IMG/VR virus record: IMGVR_UViG_3300033550_000005 | Location: 1 to 59,758 of that record | Reading direction: 5' to 3' (one strand) | From: a virus | DNA length: 59,758 nt | Shown here: positions 44,037-51,510 of the stretch, piece after piece | Layout of the letters: the number at the start of each line of letters is the position of its first letter | Numbering within the stretch: position 1 is the first letter of the stretch | The notes under the pieces: generated by a model | What the model saw: the letters and a program-made list of their open reading frames with translations, nothing else | Told to the model about the DNA's origin: nothing | Databases searched by the model: none | Position numbers and translations under genes: made by a program

Positions 44037-44073
44037 AGTTATCGGTAGGGGTTGGTTGCCCTTACCGATAACT
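44037..44073. promoter_or_regulatory. Inverted repeat upstream of SSB-like gene
   Basis: AGTTATCGGTA at 44037-44047 and TACCGATAACT at 44063-44073 are perfect complements; with the inner GGG/CCC the stem reaches about 14 pairs. It lies 11 bases before the start codon (minus strand), in the leader of the SSB-like gene. It could be an operator or an RNA hairpin covering the ribosome-binding site, for example for autoregulation by the ssDNA-binding protein. Confidence 0.6.
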
Positions 44074-44102
44074 ATACACACTTTTATATCTTGAGAATAG
44101 TG

Positions 44103-44273
44103 CTAGTTTTTCCGGTTGGATTCAGCCAGATCTAGTTTCTTGTTACGCCACACCTCTGCCACGAATCCAGTCGGAAACATGGTAGGCGTGCGATGGTAGG
44201 CACGCTTGAACTTCCGATACTGCTCTCTGCTGTCAGATATTACACGCAGAGCCTTAGCCACTTTTCCACGCAT
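44103..44273 (-). CDS. Small basic protein
   Basis: A 56-residue Arg/Lys-rich protein. ATG 44273 follows AAGGAGGTG, an unusually strong ribosome-binding site lying in the end of the substrate-binding-protein gene, and shares a base with that gene's stop. Function unknown; charge suggests nucleic-acid binding. Confidence 0.55.
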   Translation of the reverse strand: MRGKVAKALRVISDSREQYRKFKRAYHRTPTMFPTGFVAEVWRNKKLDLAESNRKN

Positions 44274-45184
44274 CACTTCACCTCCTTCCACGCCGGCTCA
44301 TAGTCGCCGTCTTTCAAGTCATTCAGCTGGGAGAGCAGGCACTTTTTGAGATCCTCCACCTGTGCCGTCTTCTTGCCGACGAACGGGCGACTGACGAGGT
44401 AGTTCTGCACCACGAGGGCATCAGTGCCGTAGATCCCCAGGCCGCGATAGCTCACCTTCTTGAGCGCGTACGGCTGCTGCGGTGCGTAGTCGAACGGGGC
44501 GAGTGTGAGACCGTCGGCCGACGTCAGTTTGTTGACGGCACCGTGGATGCTTGCACCACTGATCGTGAACGCCGCCATGATCTTGCCCGCCTTGACAGCC
44601 GCAAAGGCCTCGTCGTCCTTGCCGAAGTCGAAGATCTGCATGCCCATGTTGTACGTCTCGTTCAGCTTGCGCACCTGTAGCGATGTGGAGCCCACTAGGC
44701 CAACCGGCAGACCCTTCAGCTCAGAGAACTTGGTGACGCGAACCACCTTGTTCTCCTTCTTGAGGCCGAAGTACTTGCTGTCTCCGACGACTGTCGTGCC
44801 GGCAGCACTGACCACGATGTGCAGATAGCTCATGTTGAGCGGGAGCACGGTGCGAAGGGCTCGGATGTTCTCGTCCGAGTTGCCCATGATCTTGAGCGAG
44901 TCCTCCATGGCGAAGGCGACGTCGACCTTGTTGATGGCCAACAGGCTGACATTGTCCAGCGCGCCGTCTGAGTTGACCTCACAGATGTTGACCTTGGCAC
45001 CGCAGACATCAGCCACGTCGGTGTAGAGCTTCGAGAAGCCCTTGCCCTTGGGTCCGGTGCCGACCTTGAGGCCGTCACACTTGGCAGGCGGTGGGTCTGC
45101 CGCCAGTGATTGTTGTGCTACAAAAAAACCTGCGAACACGGCCAGGACAAAGGCGCAGTAGACGCGTGGGATGGTGAGCTTCAT
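44273..45184 (-). CDS. Periplasmic substrate-binding protein (TAXI-type)
   Basis: A 303-residue protein with a clear Sec signal peptide (residues 1-29: MKLTIPRVYC, a hydrophobic core and AQQSLAA cleavage region) and a two-lobed type 2 binding fold. TGPKGKGFSKLYTDVA and a SLLAINKVDVAFAMED stretch resemble TAXI or NMT1-type solute receptors, which hand ligands to transporters. No transporter gene is present in the window. A phage-made secreted receptor may change host uptake, act on the envelope, or bind a ligand for another purpose. It leads a run of small membrane proteins on the other side. Confidence 0.68.
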   Translation of the reverse strand: MKLTIPRVYCAFVLAVFAGFFVAQQSLAADPPPAKCDGLKVGTGPKGKGFSKLYTDVADVCGAKVNICEVNSDGALDNVSLLAINKVDVAFAMEDSLKIMGNSDENIRALRTVLPLNMSYLHIVVSAAGTTVVGDSKYFGLKKENKVVRVTKFSELKGLPVGLVGSTSLQVRKLNETYNMGMQIFDFGKDDEAFAAVKAGKIMAAFTISGASIHGAVNKLTSADGLTLAPFDYAPQQPYALKKVSYRGLGIYGTDALVVQNYLVSRPFVGKKTAQVEDLKKCLLSQLNDLKDGDYEPAWKEVK

Positions 45185-45195
45185 GGTGGACTCCT

Positions 45196-45348
45196 TTATC
45201 TAATAACAAACTGCGGGTTAACACACTCAGTAATTCGGACGATGAAGACACCGCCCTTCTCCTCACAACTCCTCTTCATCACATGAAGAACTAACACCAC
45301 AGCCGTGAGGATGGCTGCCGCAATTGCCAAGTGTATAGGTATCTTCAT
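45196..45348 (-). CDS. Small membrane protein with two Cys
   Basis: A 50-residue protein: one hydrophobic N-terminal segment (about 6-23), a basic stretch, then CEEKGGVFIVRITECV, a pair of Cys likely in the periplasm. It has a good ATG just two bases after the upstream stop. Function unknown. Confidence 0.55.
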   Translation of the reverse strand: MKIPIHLAIAAAILTAVVLVLHVMKRSCEEKGGVFIVRITECVNPQFVIR

Positions 45349-45350
45349 GA

Positions 45351-45500
45351 TTAGAAGTTGAACGACTTTTGATTAACATAGACAGGTGGCTGTGAGGCTG
45401 ATACCTGTACATCAGTGGGCGACGTCACGATGATGACGACACAGGTCAAGGCAACAGCGGCCACTGCACCGATGATGCCGAGAAGTTTCCAGAAGCTCAC
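45351..45500 (-). CDS. Very small membrane protein
   Basis: A 49-residue protein with one hydrophobic segment (about 5-24) and a polar tail rich in Ser, Pro, Gln and Tyr. Its GTG start overlaps the upstream stop by four bases (GTGA). It probably sits in the inner membrane with the tail outside. Function unknown. Confidence 0.55.
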   Translation of the reverse strand: MSFWKLLGIIGAVAAVALTCVVIIVTSPTDVQVSASQPPVYVNQKSFNF

Positions 45501-46243
45501 TGTGTGTCTCCCGCAACGAGGTTGATGTCCTTGAGGTCAAGGTACATCCCACCAAAATCCATGCGGTCTGTCACGGTGAGCTGTTTGGCGTCGAGCTCCA
45601 GCTCCGCGAACACGGTGTTGAAGTTGTCGAGCACGGCCTTGTTCGCCTCGTCTGCCAACATGTCCTTGATCAGGTCCTCTGCCGACGCCGAGTTAAGCGC
45701 CGCGATCGCCGACTGACCGGCCTGTGCGAACTCGTGCTTGAACCGCTGCTCATCGATCGCGTCCTTCAGCTCGTTCAGCGCGATCTCGCCCTTCTCATAG
45801 CGCACCTTGAGGACGAAGTGAGCACCCTCCATCGCCTTGATCGCCTTCTCCTGCTCGGTGGGGTCGTACCCGGGCTTGGTCTTCTTGCGCTCAGCCACCA
45901 TGTCCTTCAGCCGACGGATCTGGGCGTCGATCTTGATGACGGCAGACCTGAACTGGTTGAGGCGGTCGCGCTTGTCGATGAAGAACTGTTCCAGCTGCTC
46001 GATCGGGTTCTTGCGCGCCTCGCTCTTCCGCAGCATGAGCAGGCGGTTTTCAAGCACCTGTCCCAGCAGCGGGAGCGATGAGAAGAGCCCGAAGCCCACG
46101 AGACCGATGACGACGAGCCCGATGAGCGCGACGCCTGCCTTGGCCGCTGCGAACAGCAGGGTTGACATGAGAGCCAACCCAGCGATCGCAGCACCTACCA
46201 CCACGGCCCTGAAGGCCCACAACCTCACCTGGTTTTTCTCCAC
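45497..46243 (-). CDS. Membrane-anchored coiled-coil (PspA-like look)
   Basis: A 248-residue protein with two hydrophobic segments (about 10-32 and 36-60) and a long charged coiled coil (about 70-180). The coiled coil resembles PspA/IM30-type membrane-remodelling proteins in length and charge pattern, but sequence identity is not clear. With the two small membrane proteins and the secreted receptor downstream it forms an envelope-directed block next to the Ro60 operon. Function is inferred at low confidence. Confidence 0.5.
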   Translation of the reverse strand: MEKNQVRLWAFRAVVVGAAIAGLALMSTLLFAAAKAGVALIGLVVIGLVGFGLFSSLPLLGQVLENRLLMLRKSEARKNPIEQLEQFFIDKRDRLNQFRSAVIKIDAQIRRLKDMVAERKKTKPGYDPTEQEKAIKAMEGAHFVLKVRYEKGEIALNELKDAIDEQRFKHEFAQAGQSAIAALNSASAEDLIKDMLADEANKAVLDNFNTVFAELELDAKQLTVTDRMDFGGMYLDLKDINLVAGDTQ

Positions 46244-46271
46244 GTTAGTCTCCTCTGACCCGGTGGGCCGT

Positions 46272-46559
46272 TTAGTTGGTCGGGAAGAGCTCGGAGATGA
46301 GCTGCTTGATCTGCTTCAGCTTGCGCTCGAGAAGATCGTACTCGTTCATCTTGCCGACGATGACGTCGAAGTCGAGCTCCTTGTTGGCACAGAGCTTGTT
46401 GATTTCACCTTCCAGCGAGATCAGCTTCTCCTCGATCTTGGCCTGTTCGAGGTCGGCCTTGGCCTTGATGCCACGAGCACGGACAGGTGCCAGCAGCTCA
46501 TCGACCTTCTCGCTGGTGAGTGCCAAGAGTGCAGCAAGCGGTTTTACGGTAAATGCCAT
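46272..46559 (-). CDS. Small coiled-coil protein
   Basis: A 95-residue helical protein forming an antiparallel coiled coil (about 16-55 and 60-90) with alternating Leu/Ile and charged residues. It starts after AAGGAGAAG. Function unknown. It sits between the Ro60-side small genes and the membrane block. Confidence 0.55.
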   Translation of the reverse strand: MAFTVKPLAALLALTSEKVDELLAPVRARGIKAKADLEQAKIEEKLISLEGEINKLCANKELDFDVIVGKMNEYDLLERKLKQIKQLISELFPTN

Positions 46560-46571
46560 GGTTACTTCTCC

Positions 46572-46832
46572 TTAGAGTAAGAGCAAGAGCTCTTGGTTGG
46601 TTGGGTGCTTCTTATCTACTGCCTTCTTTTTCTGCTGCGGTGACTTATTCATGTCGCCATTCCAGGCGGCATCTGGGTGAAACTGTGGGTGGTATCCCAT
46701 CGCATAGAGCTCGGCCTCTTTATTTCGACACATGAGCTCTTTCTGAAGTTCATGGTGATGCCTAAGCTTCATCTCATCATCCCAACCATACATATACCCA
46801 AAAACGTTGGCGTTTCGCGGATCAGAGGCCAT
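46572..46832 (-). CDS. Small hypothetical protein
   Basis: An 86-residue His/Lys/Met-rich protein beginning MASDPRNANVFGYMYGWDDEM, with a poly-Leu end. The style resembles small internal phage proteins, but no family was recognised. It lies three bases after the next upstream gene. Confidence 0.5.
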   Translation of the reverse strand: MASDPRNANVFGYMYGWDDEMKLRHHHELQKELMCRNKEAELYAMGYHPQFHPDAAWNGDMNKSPQQKKKAVDKKHPTNQELLLLL

Positions 46833-46835
46833 ACC

Positions 46836-47063
46836 TCACCCTCCTGTACAGAGCAGCAAGAGCTCATCAGCACGTTGACACTCGACCAATACCCGAGCCT
46901 CTTCTGCCTCACGCTTCATCGCATCAACACGATCATCCATGTATTCAACAAACCCGGTGTCGACTCCACTAGAGTAGTTCCAGAGCATGTTGTGGTTAAT
47001 GTCATTCTGTGTATGAGAGATTGTGTCTGTGAGACCGTCTGGCCAAAATATCTTACCAGCCAT
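46836..47063 (-). CDS. Small hypothetical protein after Ro60
   Basis: A 75-residue protein starting MAGKIFWPDGL after GGAGGTTGAG inside the end of the Ro60 gene. The C-terminal half is a charged helix ending in ADELLLLCTGG. ATG 47063 is preferred over a longer in-frame ORF that would run further into the Ro60 gene. Function unknown. Confidence 0.55.
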   Translation of the reverse strand: MAGKIFWPDGLTDTISHTQNDINHNMLWNYSSGVDTGFVEYMDDRVDAMKREAEEARVLVECQRADELLLLCTGG

Positions 47064-47067
47064 GCTC

Positions 47068-48594
47068 TCAACCTCCAAGACCCTGTTCGTGCTGGGCGAT
47101 GTAGTCCAGCACCGACTCACTGAAGCCGTCGATGTGGAGCCACTTTCTGTATCCGATGCCATTGCGGTGCGTCGCCACGTTCACCATGTAGTTGTGTGCG
47201 CCCAACATCTTGGCGTGTTCCGGCTTCAGCTTCGTGTCGCAGTCCTGCTCGTCGGTGAACACGATGACGCGATCAAACGGCTCCTTCTCTTTGCTGGCGA
47301 TGTATTCCATGCACTGCGTCAAGAAGATCCCGCCACCGCCTATCTTGCTACGCACCTCTTGGCCCGAGATGTAGTCAGACAGCGCGAAGCCACGGCGCGG
47401 TGGGATGAGCATGGTCGAGTGTACACGCGTACCATCATTGCCGGCGGTACAGTAGATGGTCGGGTCTTCACAGAGCTCACGGGCGAGGATGGCCAGAGCG
47501 GCTGCGGCCTTGAGACGAGTGAGCTCGGACTTCTCGCTGAGCGCTGCGCCCATGGAACCTGAGGTGTCGAACACAAAGAGCGAACGACCTGGCAGCTTCT
47601 TGACGCCTTCGAGACACTTGAGCATCCAACGTTCGAGCCAGGGCTCCAACTGCGGCACAACTTGGGCAGCGGCGATGAAGCGGAACGGGAGCACACGGCC
47701 CCACTTGCGCGTGTCACCATAGGCCACGATGTCATCCATCGAGACGCCGGCGTTGACCATGTTGCGGAGGTTACGCAGGAAGGCGAGGTCGCCTAGCTTC
47801 CCCTCGGCCATGAGGCGCTTGAACGTCTCAGCCTTGTCCTTACCCGCTGAGAGCTCGGTCTCCCAGGTGTCGGGTGTCTTCAGTTGGTCATAGACCAGCT
47901 TGCCGTAGAGTAGCTCGCCGTTAGAAAAACCTTCCGGACGATGATCAGCTACGTGCTTATCAGCGTATCCGCGTCCCATCTCACGCTCAATGCGAGCATA
48001 GTGTTCACGAGTTTGGCGATCCCACGGCATGGCGTCTTTTGTGACGTCCTTCGGCTTTGAGTGGCAGAGGAACAGCACGTCGCGCAGCTTGACGTCCTTA
48101 TCGCGGTTGTAGCGCGCCAGCTGGAACTCGTCAAACTTGCTGAAGGCCTTCGCGAGGCCCAGCTTCACCTGCTTAGAGAGTGGCTGCTTGCCGTCCTTCC
48201 AGTAGATCGCGAGGAACTCGGACAGCTCGTCTGCACGTTGGATGACGTGGGCGAGCGTCTGGCTGATGTAGCCAGTGTAGTTACGGGACTTATCGTCCTC
48301 GCAACGATTTGGGTGGCGTGCCATCTCACGCACGATCAGCAGCGGCACGTGGCGCAGCTTCATGTTGTCGCGGGCCTCGATCGCGACCTGGGCAGCCTCC
48401 TGCAGTGTCACCGTGTGAACCAGCGCCTTGATACGGTCTGCTGCCGACACACCGCTCTCATAGAAGTTGTCCTCCCACAACATACAGGCCATGGTGAGGC
48501 GGATGAGCTCCTGCAGCGGTGTGATCTTAACTGCCTGCGCACCGCCACCGGTGAAGATCGGTTCGGACTTGGTTGCCTTGTTCGTCGAGGCCAT
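47068..48594 (-). CDS. Ro60/Rsr-type TROVE-VWA RNA-binding protein
   Basis: A 508-residue protein with a helical-repeat TROVE domain (about 1-330) and a C-terminal von Willebrand A domain. The TROVE part shows MLWEDNFYESGVSAADRI and the ARDNMKLRHVPLLIVREMARHP helix. The VWA part has an intact metal site: DTSGS near 344-348, the Thr of GGGGIFLT and FTDEQD. The end, WLHIDGFSESVLDYIAQ, resembles the Ro60 ending. Ro60 forms a ring that holds misfolded RNA 3' ends and binds Y RNA on its outer face. Directly upstream in the same operon lie three Y-RNA-like units, which strongly supports this identity. Starts after AAGGAGAATCT. Confidence 0.88.
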   Translation of the reverse strand: MASTNKATKSEPIFTGGGAQAVKITPLQELIRLTMACMLWEDNFYESGVSAADRIKALVHTVTLQEAAQVAIEARDNMKLRHVPLLIVREMARHPNRCEDDKSRNYTGYISQTLAHVIQRADELSEFLAIYWKDGKQPLSKQVKLGLAKAFSKFDEFQLARYNRDKDVKLRDVLFLCHSKPKDVTKDAMPWDRQTREHYARIEREMGRGYADKHVADHRPEGFSNGELLYGKLVYDQLKTPDTWETELSAGKDKAETFKRLMAEGKLGDLAFLRNLRNMVNAGVSMDDIVAYGDTRKWGRVLPFRFIAAAQVVPQLEPWLERWMLKCLEGVKKLPGRSLFVFDTSGSMGAALSEKSELTRLKAAAALAILARELCEDPTIYCTAGNDGTRVHSTMLIPPRRGFALSDYISGQEVRSKIGGGGIFLTQCMEYIASKEKEPFDRVIVFTDEQDCDTKLKPEHAKMLGAHNYMVNVATHRNGIGYRKWLHIDGFSESVLDYIAQHEQGLGG

Positions 48595-48671
48595 CTAGAT
48601 TCTCCTTGGTTAAACAGGGAGGAGCCACACGGCGCCTCCCTGGGTTACGCTTACAACTTCAAACTACCTGC

Positions 48672-50153
48672 TCAGTGGCGGACGACTGCCTCGTGCACCT
48701 GCTTAGCGTGCTTGGAGACCGGCGAGCCTTCGACTGCGCGCTGCATGATGTCGTGCAGCGAGTCCTCGATCGAGCGTGGCTTCTCGGCAGCTTCACGGTA
48801 CAGCAGATCCAGCTGCGACTGCATGGTCTTAGCAGCCTCGGCCAACGCCATGCTCGAGATCTTGGTGACAGGTACACCGGCCGGCTGCAGCGACAGCTGC
48901 GACAGCTTGGCACGCTTGACGACCTCGGCGATCACGGCTGGGATGCGACCGTTCAGCAGCTCGCCCACTTGGGTGAGATCCTCGTCGGCGTCGATCGCGG
49001 TACCGCCATACAGGCGCAACAGCTTGCCAACAGCAACGGCGTCGGGCGGCAGCACGTCGATGACGGCGTCCAGACGACCCGGGCGCAACATGGCCGGGTT
49101 GATGCCTTCCAGGTTGTTGGTCGTGAGGATGACCATGATGTTGGAGGACTTGGTGTCGATGCCATCGATGATGTTGAGGATGTCATCCATCTTCTCGGTG
49201 CGCTCACCGTTCATCTCGCGGTCGATGTCTTCACAGAAGATCACGCAGCCGGGGTTGTTGTACTGCTTGGCAAACGCGATCGCCTCGGCCAGCTCATCAG
49301 CACGGGTCACGTAGAGGTACGTGATGCCCTGAGTCACGGCCTTCTTAGCAGCGACCTTGGCGCAGAGGGTCTTGCCGGTGCCGAAGGTGCCGCCCAGCAG
49401 CACGCCGCGCTTGAACGGGATGCCGTTGGCCGCGCAGTCCTTGACACGCTCGATCGGCGTGAAGAGGTTGGTGCGGACAGCAGCCATCACGTCGTCGGAG
49501 TAGATGAGGTGGTTTTCATCGACATCGGCCACGTTGAGGAACTTGGGCTCAGGCATTTCCAGCTTGTCGCCGGCATCATTGTAGAAGCGGATCTTGAAGG
49601 CCTTGCCACGATAGATGCTGTTGGAGGCGATATAGGCGCGCAGGTCTTGGAACAGGCCTTCAATCGTCGGTTCATCACGACGCTTGACGCTGGCAACCAG
49701 CTCGAAGCAGATGCGGCCGTCGATGGTGTCGGCAGTGCATTGGATGAAGCCGGTGATGCCCGGGATGGACATGCGGCCCCATGGCACCTTACGCTTCTGG
49801 TCGTGGTCGATGTCGACCGTGAGGATCTGCGGAGGCGTAGGACCGAAGAAGCCCGGGGTGGCTTCAGCAGCGACCCAGCCGTAGCGGTTGGTGAGCACGG
49901 TGTCGAGTGCCACGGCGCCGTCCCACGGGAAGACGTCGAACTTCTCGCGCACGACCGTGTCCTCGTCGAGGAAGGCCTTGCGACGGATCAGGGTCTCGAT
50001 GGCCGCGTCGACAGACATGTCAACTGGCAGCGTGATGGCGTTGCCTTGGTTGACGATCTGCACGGCGTGGACGGCCGTCTGCATGTTATGCGCCAGCGTT
50101 TGGTTGTTGGCGGTGTTGGGGATTGCTGGGGTTGTGGGCTTGTTGACAGACAT
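48672..50153 (-). CDS. AAA+ ATPase next to Ro60
   Basis: A 493-residue protein. The N-terminal 235 residues form a domain I do not recognise. The AAA+ part has Walker A GGTFGTGKT (about 257-265), Walker B CVIFCEDID (about 303-311), a sensor-1-like TTNN and an arginine-finger segment LRPGRLD (about 354-360), as in FtsH/CDC48-type ATPases. AAA+ partners of VWA proteins usually remodel other complexes (MoxR-VWA). It lies between the Ro60 gene and the 256-residue gene, all in one orientation, so it may load or unload the ribonucleoprotein. Starts after AAGGAGAGCAAAC. Confidence 0.85.
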   Translation of the reverse strand: MSVNKPTTPAIPNTANNQTLAHNMQTAVHAVQIVNQGNAITLPVDMSVDAAIETLIRRKAFLDEDTVVREKFDVFPWDGAVALDTVLTNRYGWVAAEATPGFFGPTPPQILTVDIDHDQKRKVPWGRMSIPGITGFIQCTADTIDGRICFELVASVKRRDEPTIEGLFQDLRAYIASNSIYRGKAFKIRFYNDAGDKLEMPEPKFLNVADVDENHLIYSDDVMAAVRTNLFTPIERVKDCAANGIPFKRGVLLGGTFGTGKTLCAKVAAKKAVTQGITYLYVTRADELAEAIAFAKQYNNPGCVIFCEDIDREMNGERTEKMDDILNIIDGIDTKSSNIMVILTTNNLEGINPAMLRPGRLDAVIDVLPPDAVAVGKLLRLYGGTAIDADEDLTQVGELLNGRIPAVIAEVVKRAKLSQLSLQPAGVPVTKISSMALAEAAKTMQSQLDLLYREAAEKPRSIEDSLHDIMQRAVEGSPVSKHAKQVHEAVVRH

Positions 50154-50186
50154 TGTTTGCTCTCCTTGAGCGTGGTGGGAAACTGG

Positions 50187-50957
50187 TTAGTGAAGCGTGG
50201 AGGGTTGTGGCTCTTCGATGCCGAGCGCGCTTAGGGCGTTCTCAACACGCACTGCGGCAAAGACTTCCTTTGGCAGACCTGTGGCCTTCTCAAGCTGTTC
50301 GAGCAGCTCGGGGCTGAGGTCATCGGCCTCGATGCGACCGTTGGCCGTGATGCGCTGGAGCTCAGCGGCGAGCTCTGGCGACATGTTGCGGGTGTCGAAC
50401 GCGATGCAGTTGTCACCGATCGGGATCCCGACACCGGCCGCTGGAGTTGCCTTGCCGGCGAGGGCCTCGATAAGCTTGTGAAGGCCACTAGGCGCGGGTG
50501 CCTTACCGCTGAGAACTGCCTCGACAAAGGCTTCGTCGGCATACTTCTCGTTGAAGGTGCCGTAGTGCTTGGTGAACTTGGTGAGGTTCTGCTTGACCAC
50601 GCCGTAGTCGGTGGCAACGAGCGGGCCCAGGTCGTCGCCCATGAGCCACACCAGTGCCTCACAGTTGCACATGGCGCCGTACATCGACTGCGGGTGAAAC
50701 TTCCAGTAATGTGCCCAGACGCGGGGTGAGAACATCTTGATCTCACCCATGAGGCTGTCGTGGTCGCGCGGCTTGTTAACGTCGTTCTCAGCAAGTTCCT
50801 TCGTCTGCACGAGGTCGGCCGGAACACGGTGCCAAGGCAGGCGTGCGGCGAGCACCAAGGCAGCGACGCGCCCGTAGTCTTGGTTGGTAGCACGCAGGTA
50901 ATCGATGCGTGCAATGATCTCCTCGTCAGTGCGAGGTGTGAATGCTTGTTGCTCCAT
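50187..50957 (-). CDS. Hypothetical protein between Y RNAs and AAA+
   Basis: A 256-residue protein, helical at the N-terminus (TPRTDEEIIARIDYLRATN), with WAHYWKFHPQSMYGAMCNCEA in the middle and an acidic C-terminal region. I do not recognise a domain. It is the first protein gene after the RNA array and shares the operon with the AAA+ and Ro60 genes, so it may act in the same complex. It starts after AAGGAGAGAG 32 bases from unit 1 of the RNA array. Confidence 0.6.
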   Translation of the reverse strand: MEQQAFTPRTDEEIIARIDYLRATNQDYGRVAALVLAARLPWHRVPADLVQTKELAENDVNKPRDHDSLMGEIKMFSPRVWAHYWKFHPQSMYGAMCNCEALVWLMGDDLGPLVATDYGVVKQNLTKFTKHYGTFNEKYADEAFVEAVLSGKAPAPSGLHKLIEALAGKATPAAGVGIPIGDNCIAFDTRNMSPELAAELQRITANGRIEADDLSPELLEQLEKATGLPKEVFAAVRVENALSALGIEEPQPSTLH

Positions 50958-50988
50958 ATTACTCTCTCCTTAACAAGTACATCAAAAA

Positions 50989-51128
50989 TTGCGGGGAACA
51001 TGTCGCTAGACGTTCAATGCTCGCGCTCTACCAACTGAGCTACGTCACCGGGATCCCCCAGCAACGGTTGGGCTCTAACCAACGACCTCAAGCTCCGGAA
51101 GAAGTATGCCTAACTGCCGCCACCGCAA
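50989..51128 (-). ncRNA. Y-RNA-like unit 1 with permuted tRNA domain
   Basis: A 140-base RNA unit closed by TTGCGG/CCGCAA. Inside: TGGCG, 11 bases, TACTTCT on the 5' side and TGTTCC on the 3' side, plus a middle helix GTTAG/CTAGC. The upper part folds into a tRNA in permuted order: anticodon-stem strand GCTTG (51093-51089), variable AGGTC, T arm GTTGG-TTAGAGC-CCAAC, acceptor strand CGTTGCT, linker GGGGGATCCC, acceptor strand GGTGACG (7 pairs), TA, D arm GCTC-AGTTGGTA-GAGC, and CGAGC pairing with GCTTG. No CCA and no free acceptor end. The T loop has A where tRNAs have C56. Architecture matches bacterial Y RNAs. Confidence 0.8.
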
Positions 51129-51130
51129 AA

Positions 51131-51232
51131 CTCTCACAAGGGAGACCCGACGCGCATCGCGGTCGGAGCAACCGGGAGGAGGAACCGTGACACCCAGAAA
51201 GGGGAACTGGTGTCGGGTCTCTCTTGTGAGAG
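51131..51232 (-). repeat. Long hairpin between RNA units 2 and 1
   Basis: CTCTCACAAG at 51232-51223 pairs with CTTGTGAGAG at 51140-51131, and GAGACCCGAC at 51221-51212 pairs with GTCGGGTCTC at 51151-51142, with one A-C mismatch between: 20 pairs in all. The inside holds two smaller hairpins (GACACCAG/CTGGGTGTC and CGGTTG/CGACCG). It ends three bases before the closing helix of unit 1. Such long duplexes are typical RNase III substrates. Confidence 0.85.
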
Positions 51233-51256
51233 CTCACTACAACTTCAAAATAAGGC

Positions 51257-51393
51257 GTGCACCGGGAACAGATCGGGCCAGCGACAAGGTGCTCTAACCA
51301 GCTGAGCTACCCGAGCCGAAACTCGAGGCTGGATTCGAACCAGCGACCACCCTCTTAGCAGGAGAAGTATCTGAACCTATCGCCACGGCGCAC
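51257..51393 (-). ncRNA. Y-RNA-like unit 2 with permuted tRNA domain
   Basis: A 137-base unit closed by the 8-pair helix GTGCGCCG/CGGTGCAC. It has the same frame as unit 1: TGGCG, 11 bases, TACTTCT, and TGTTCC before the closing helix. The tRNA-like part reads GAGGG (anticodon-stem strand), TGGTC, T arm GCTGG-TTCGAAT-CCAGC, acceptor strand CTCGAGT, a TTCG tetraloop, acceptor strand GCTCGGG (7 pairs, two G-T), TA, D arm GCTC-AGCTGGTTA-GAGC, A, CCTT. D and T loops are fully canonical (GG and TTCGAAT). The acceptor stem is capped by TTCG, so no aminoacylation is possible. Bacterial Y RNAs mimic tRNAs in this way. Confidence 0.82.
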
Positions 51394-51490
51394 TGTTTGA
51401 GACTTAGCAGCGGGACTCTTGCGTCGCTTGACACAGTCCGGAACTGTCGCGACCCCGACCTCACCCGCTTCACACCCTAAGTCTCAAACA
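51394..51490 (-). repeat. Long hairpin between RNA units 3 and 2
   Basis: TGTTTGAGACTTAG at 51490-51477 and CTAAGTCTCAAACA at 51407-51394 are perfect 14-base complements. The interior (51476-51408) includes the small hairpin ACAGT-TCCGG-ACTGT. The stem ends exactly one base before the closing helix of unit 2, so the two helices could stack or the duplex could direct cleavage at the unit's 5' end. Confidence 0.87.
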
Positions 51491-51510
51491 CTACGTCGTA
51501 CCGCACTACC

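Noticed and set aside
48061-50234. Long plus-strand reading frames (417 and 553 residues)
   Set aside because: They are antisense to the Ro60 and AAA+ genes, have no recognisable domains and have odd compositions (for example Val/Asp/Leu-rich), so they are shadows of the real genes.
50989-51393. Ordinary tRNA genes on the minus strand
   Set aside because: The D arm comes after the T arm, there is no CCA or free acceptor end, and the anticodon loop is replaced by long flanking sequence. The parts only fit a permuted tRNA-like domain.
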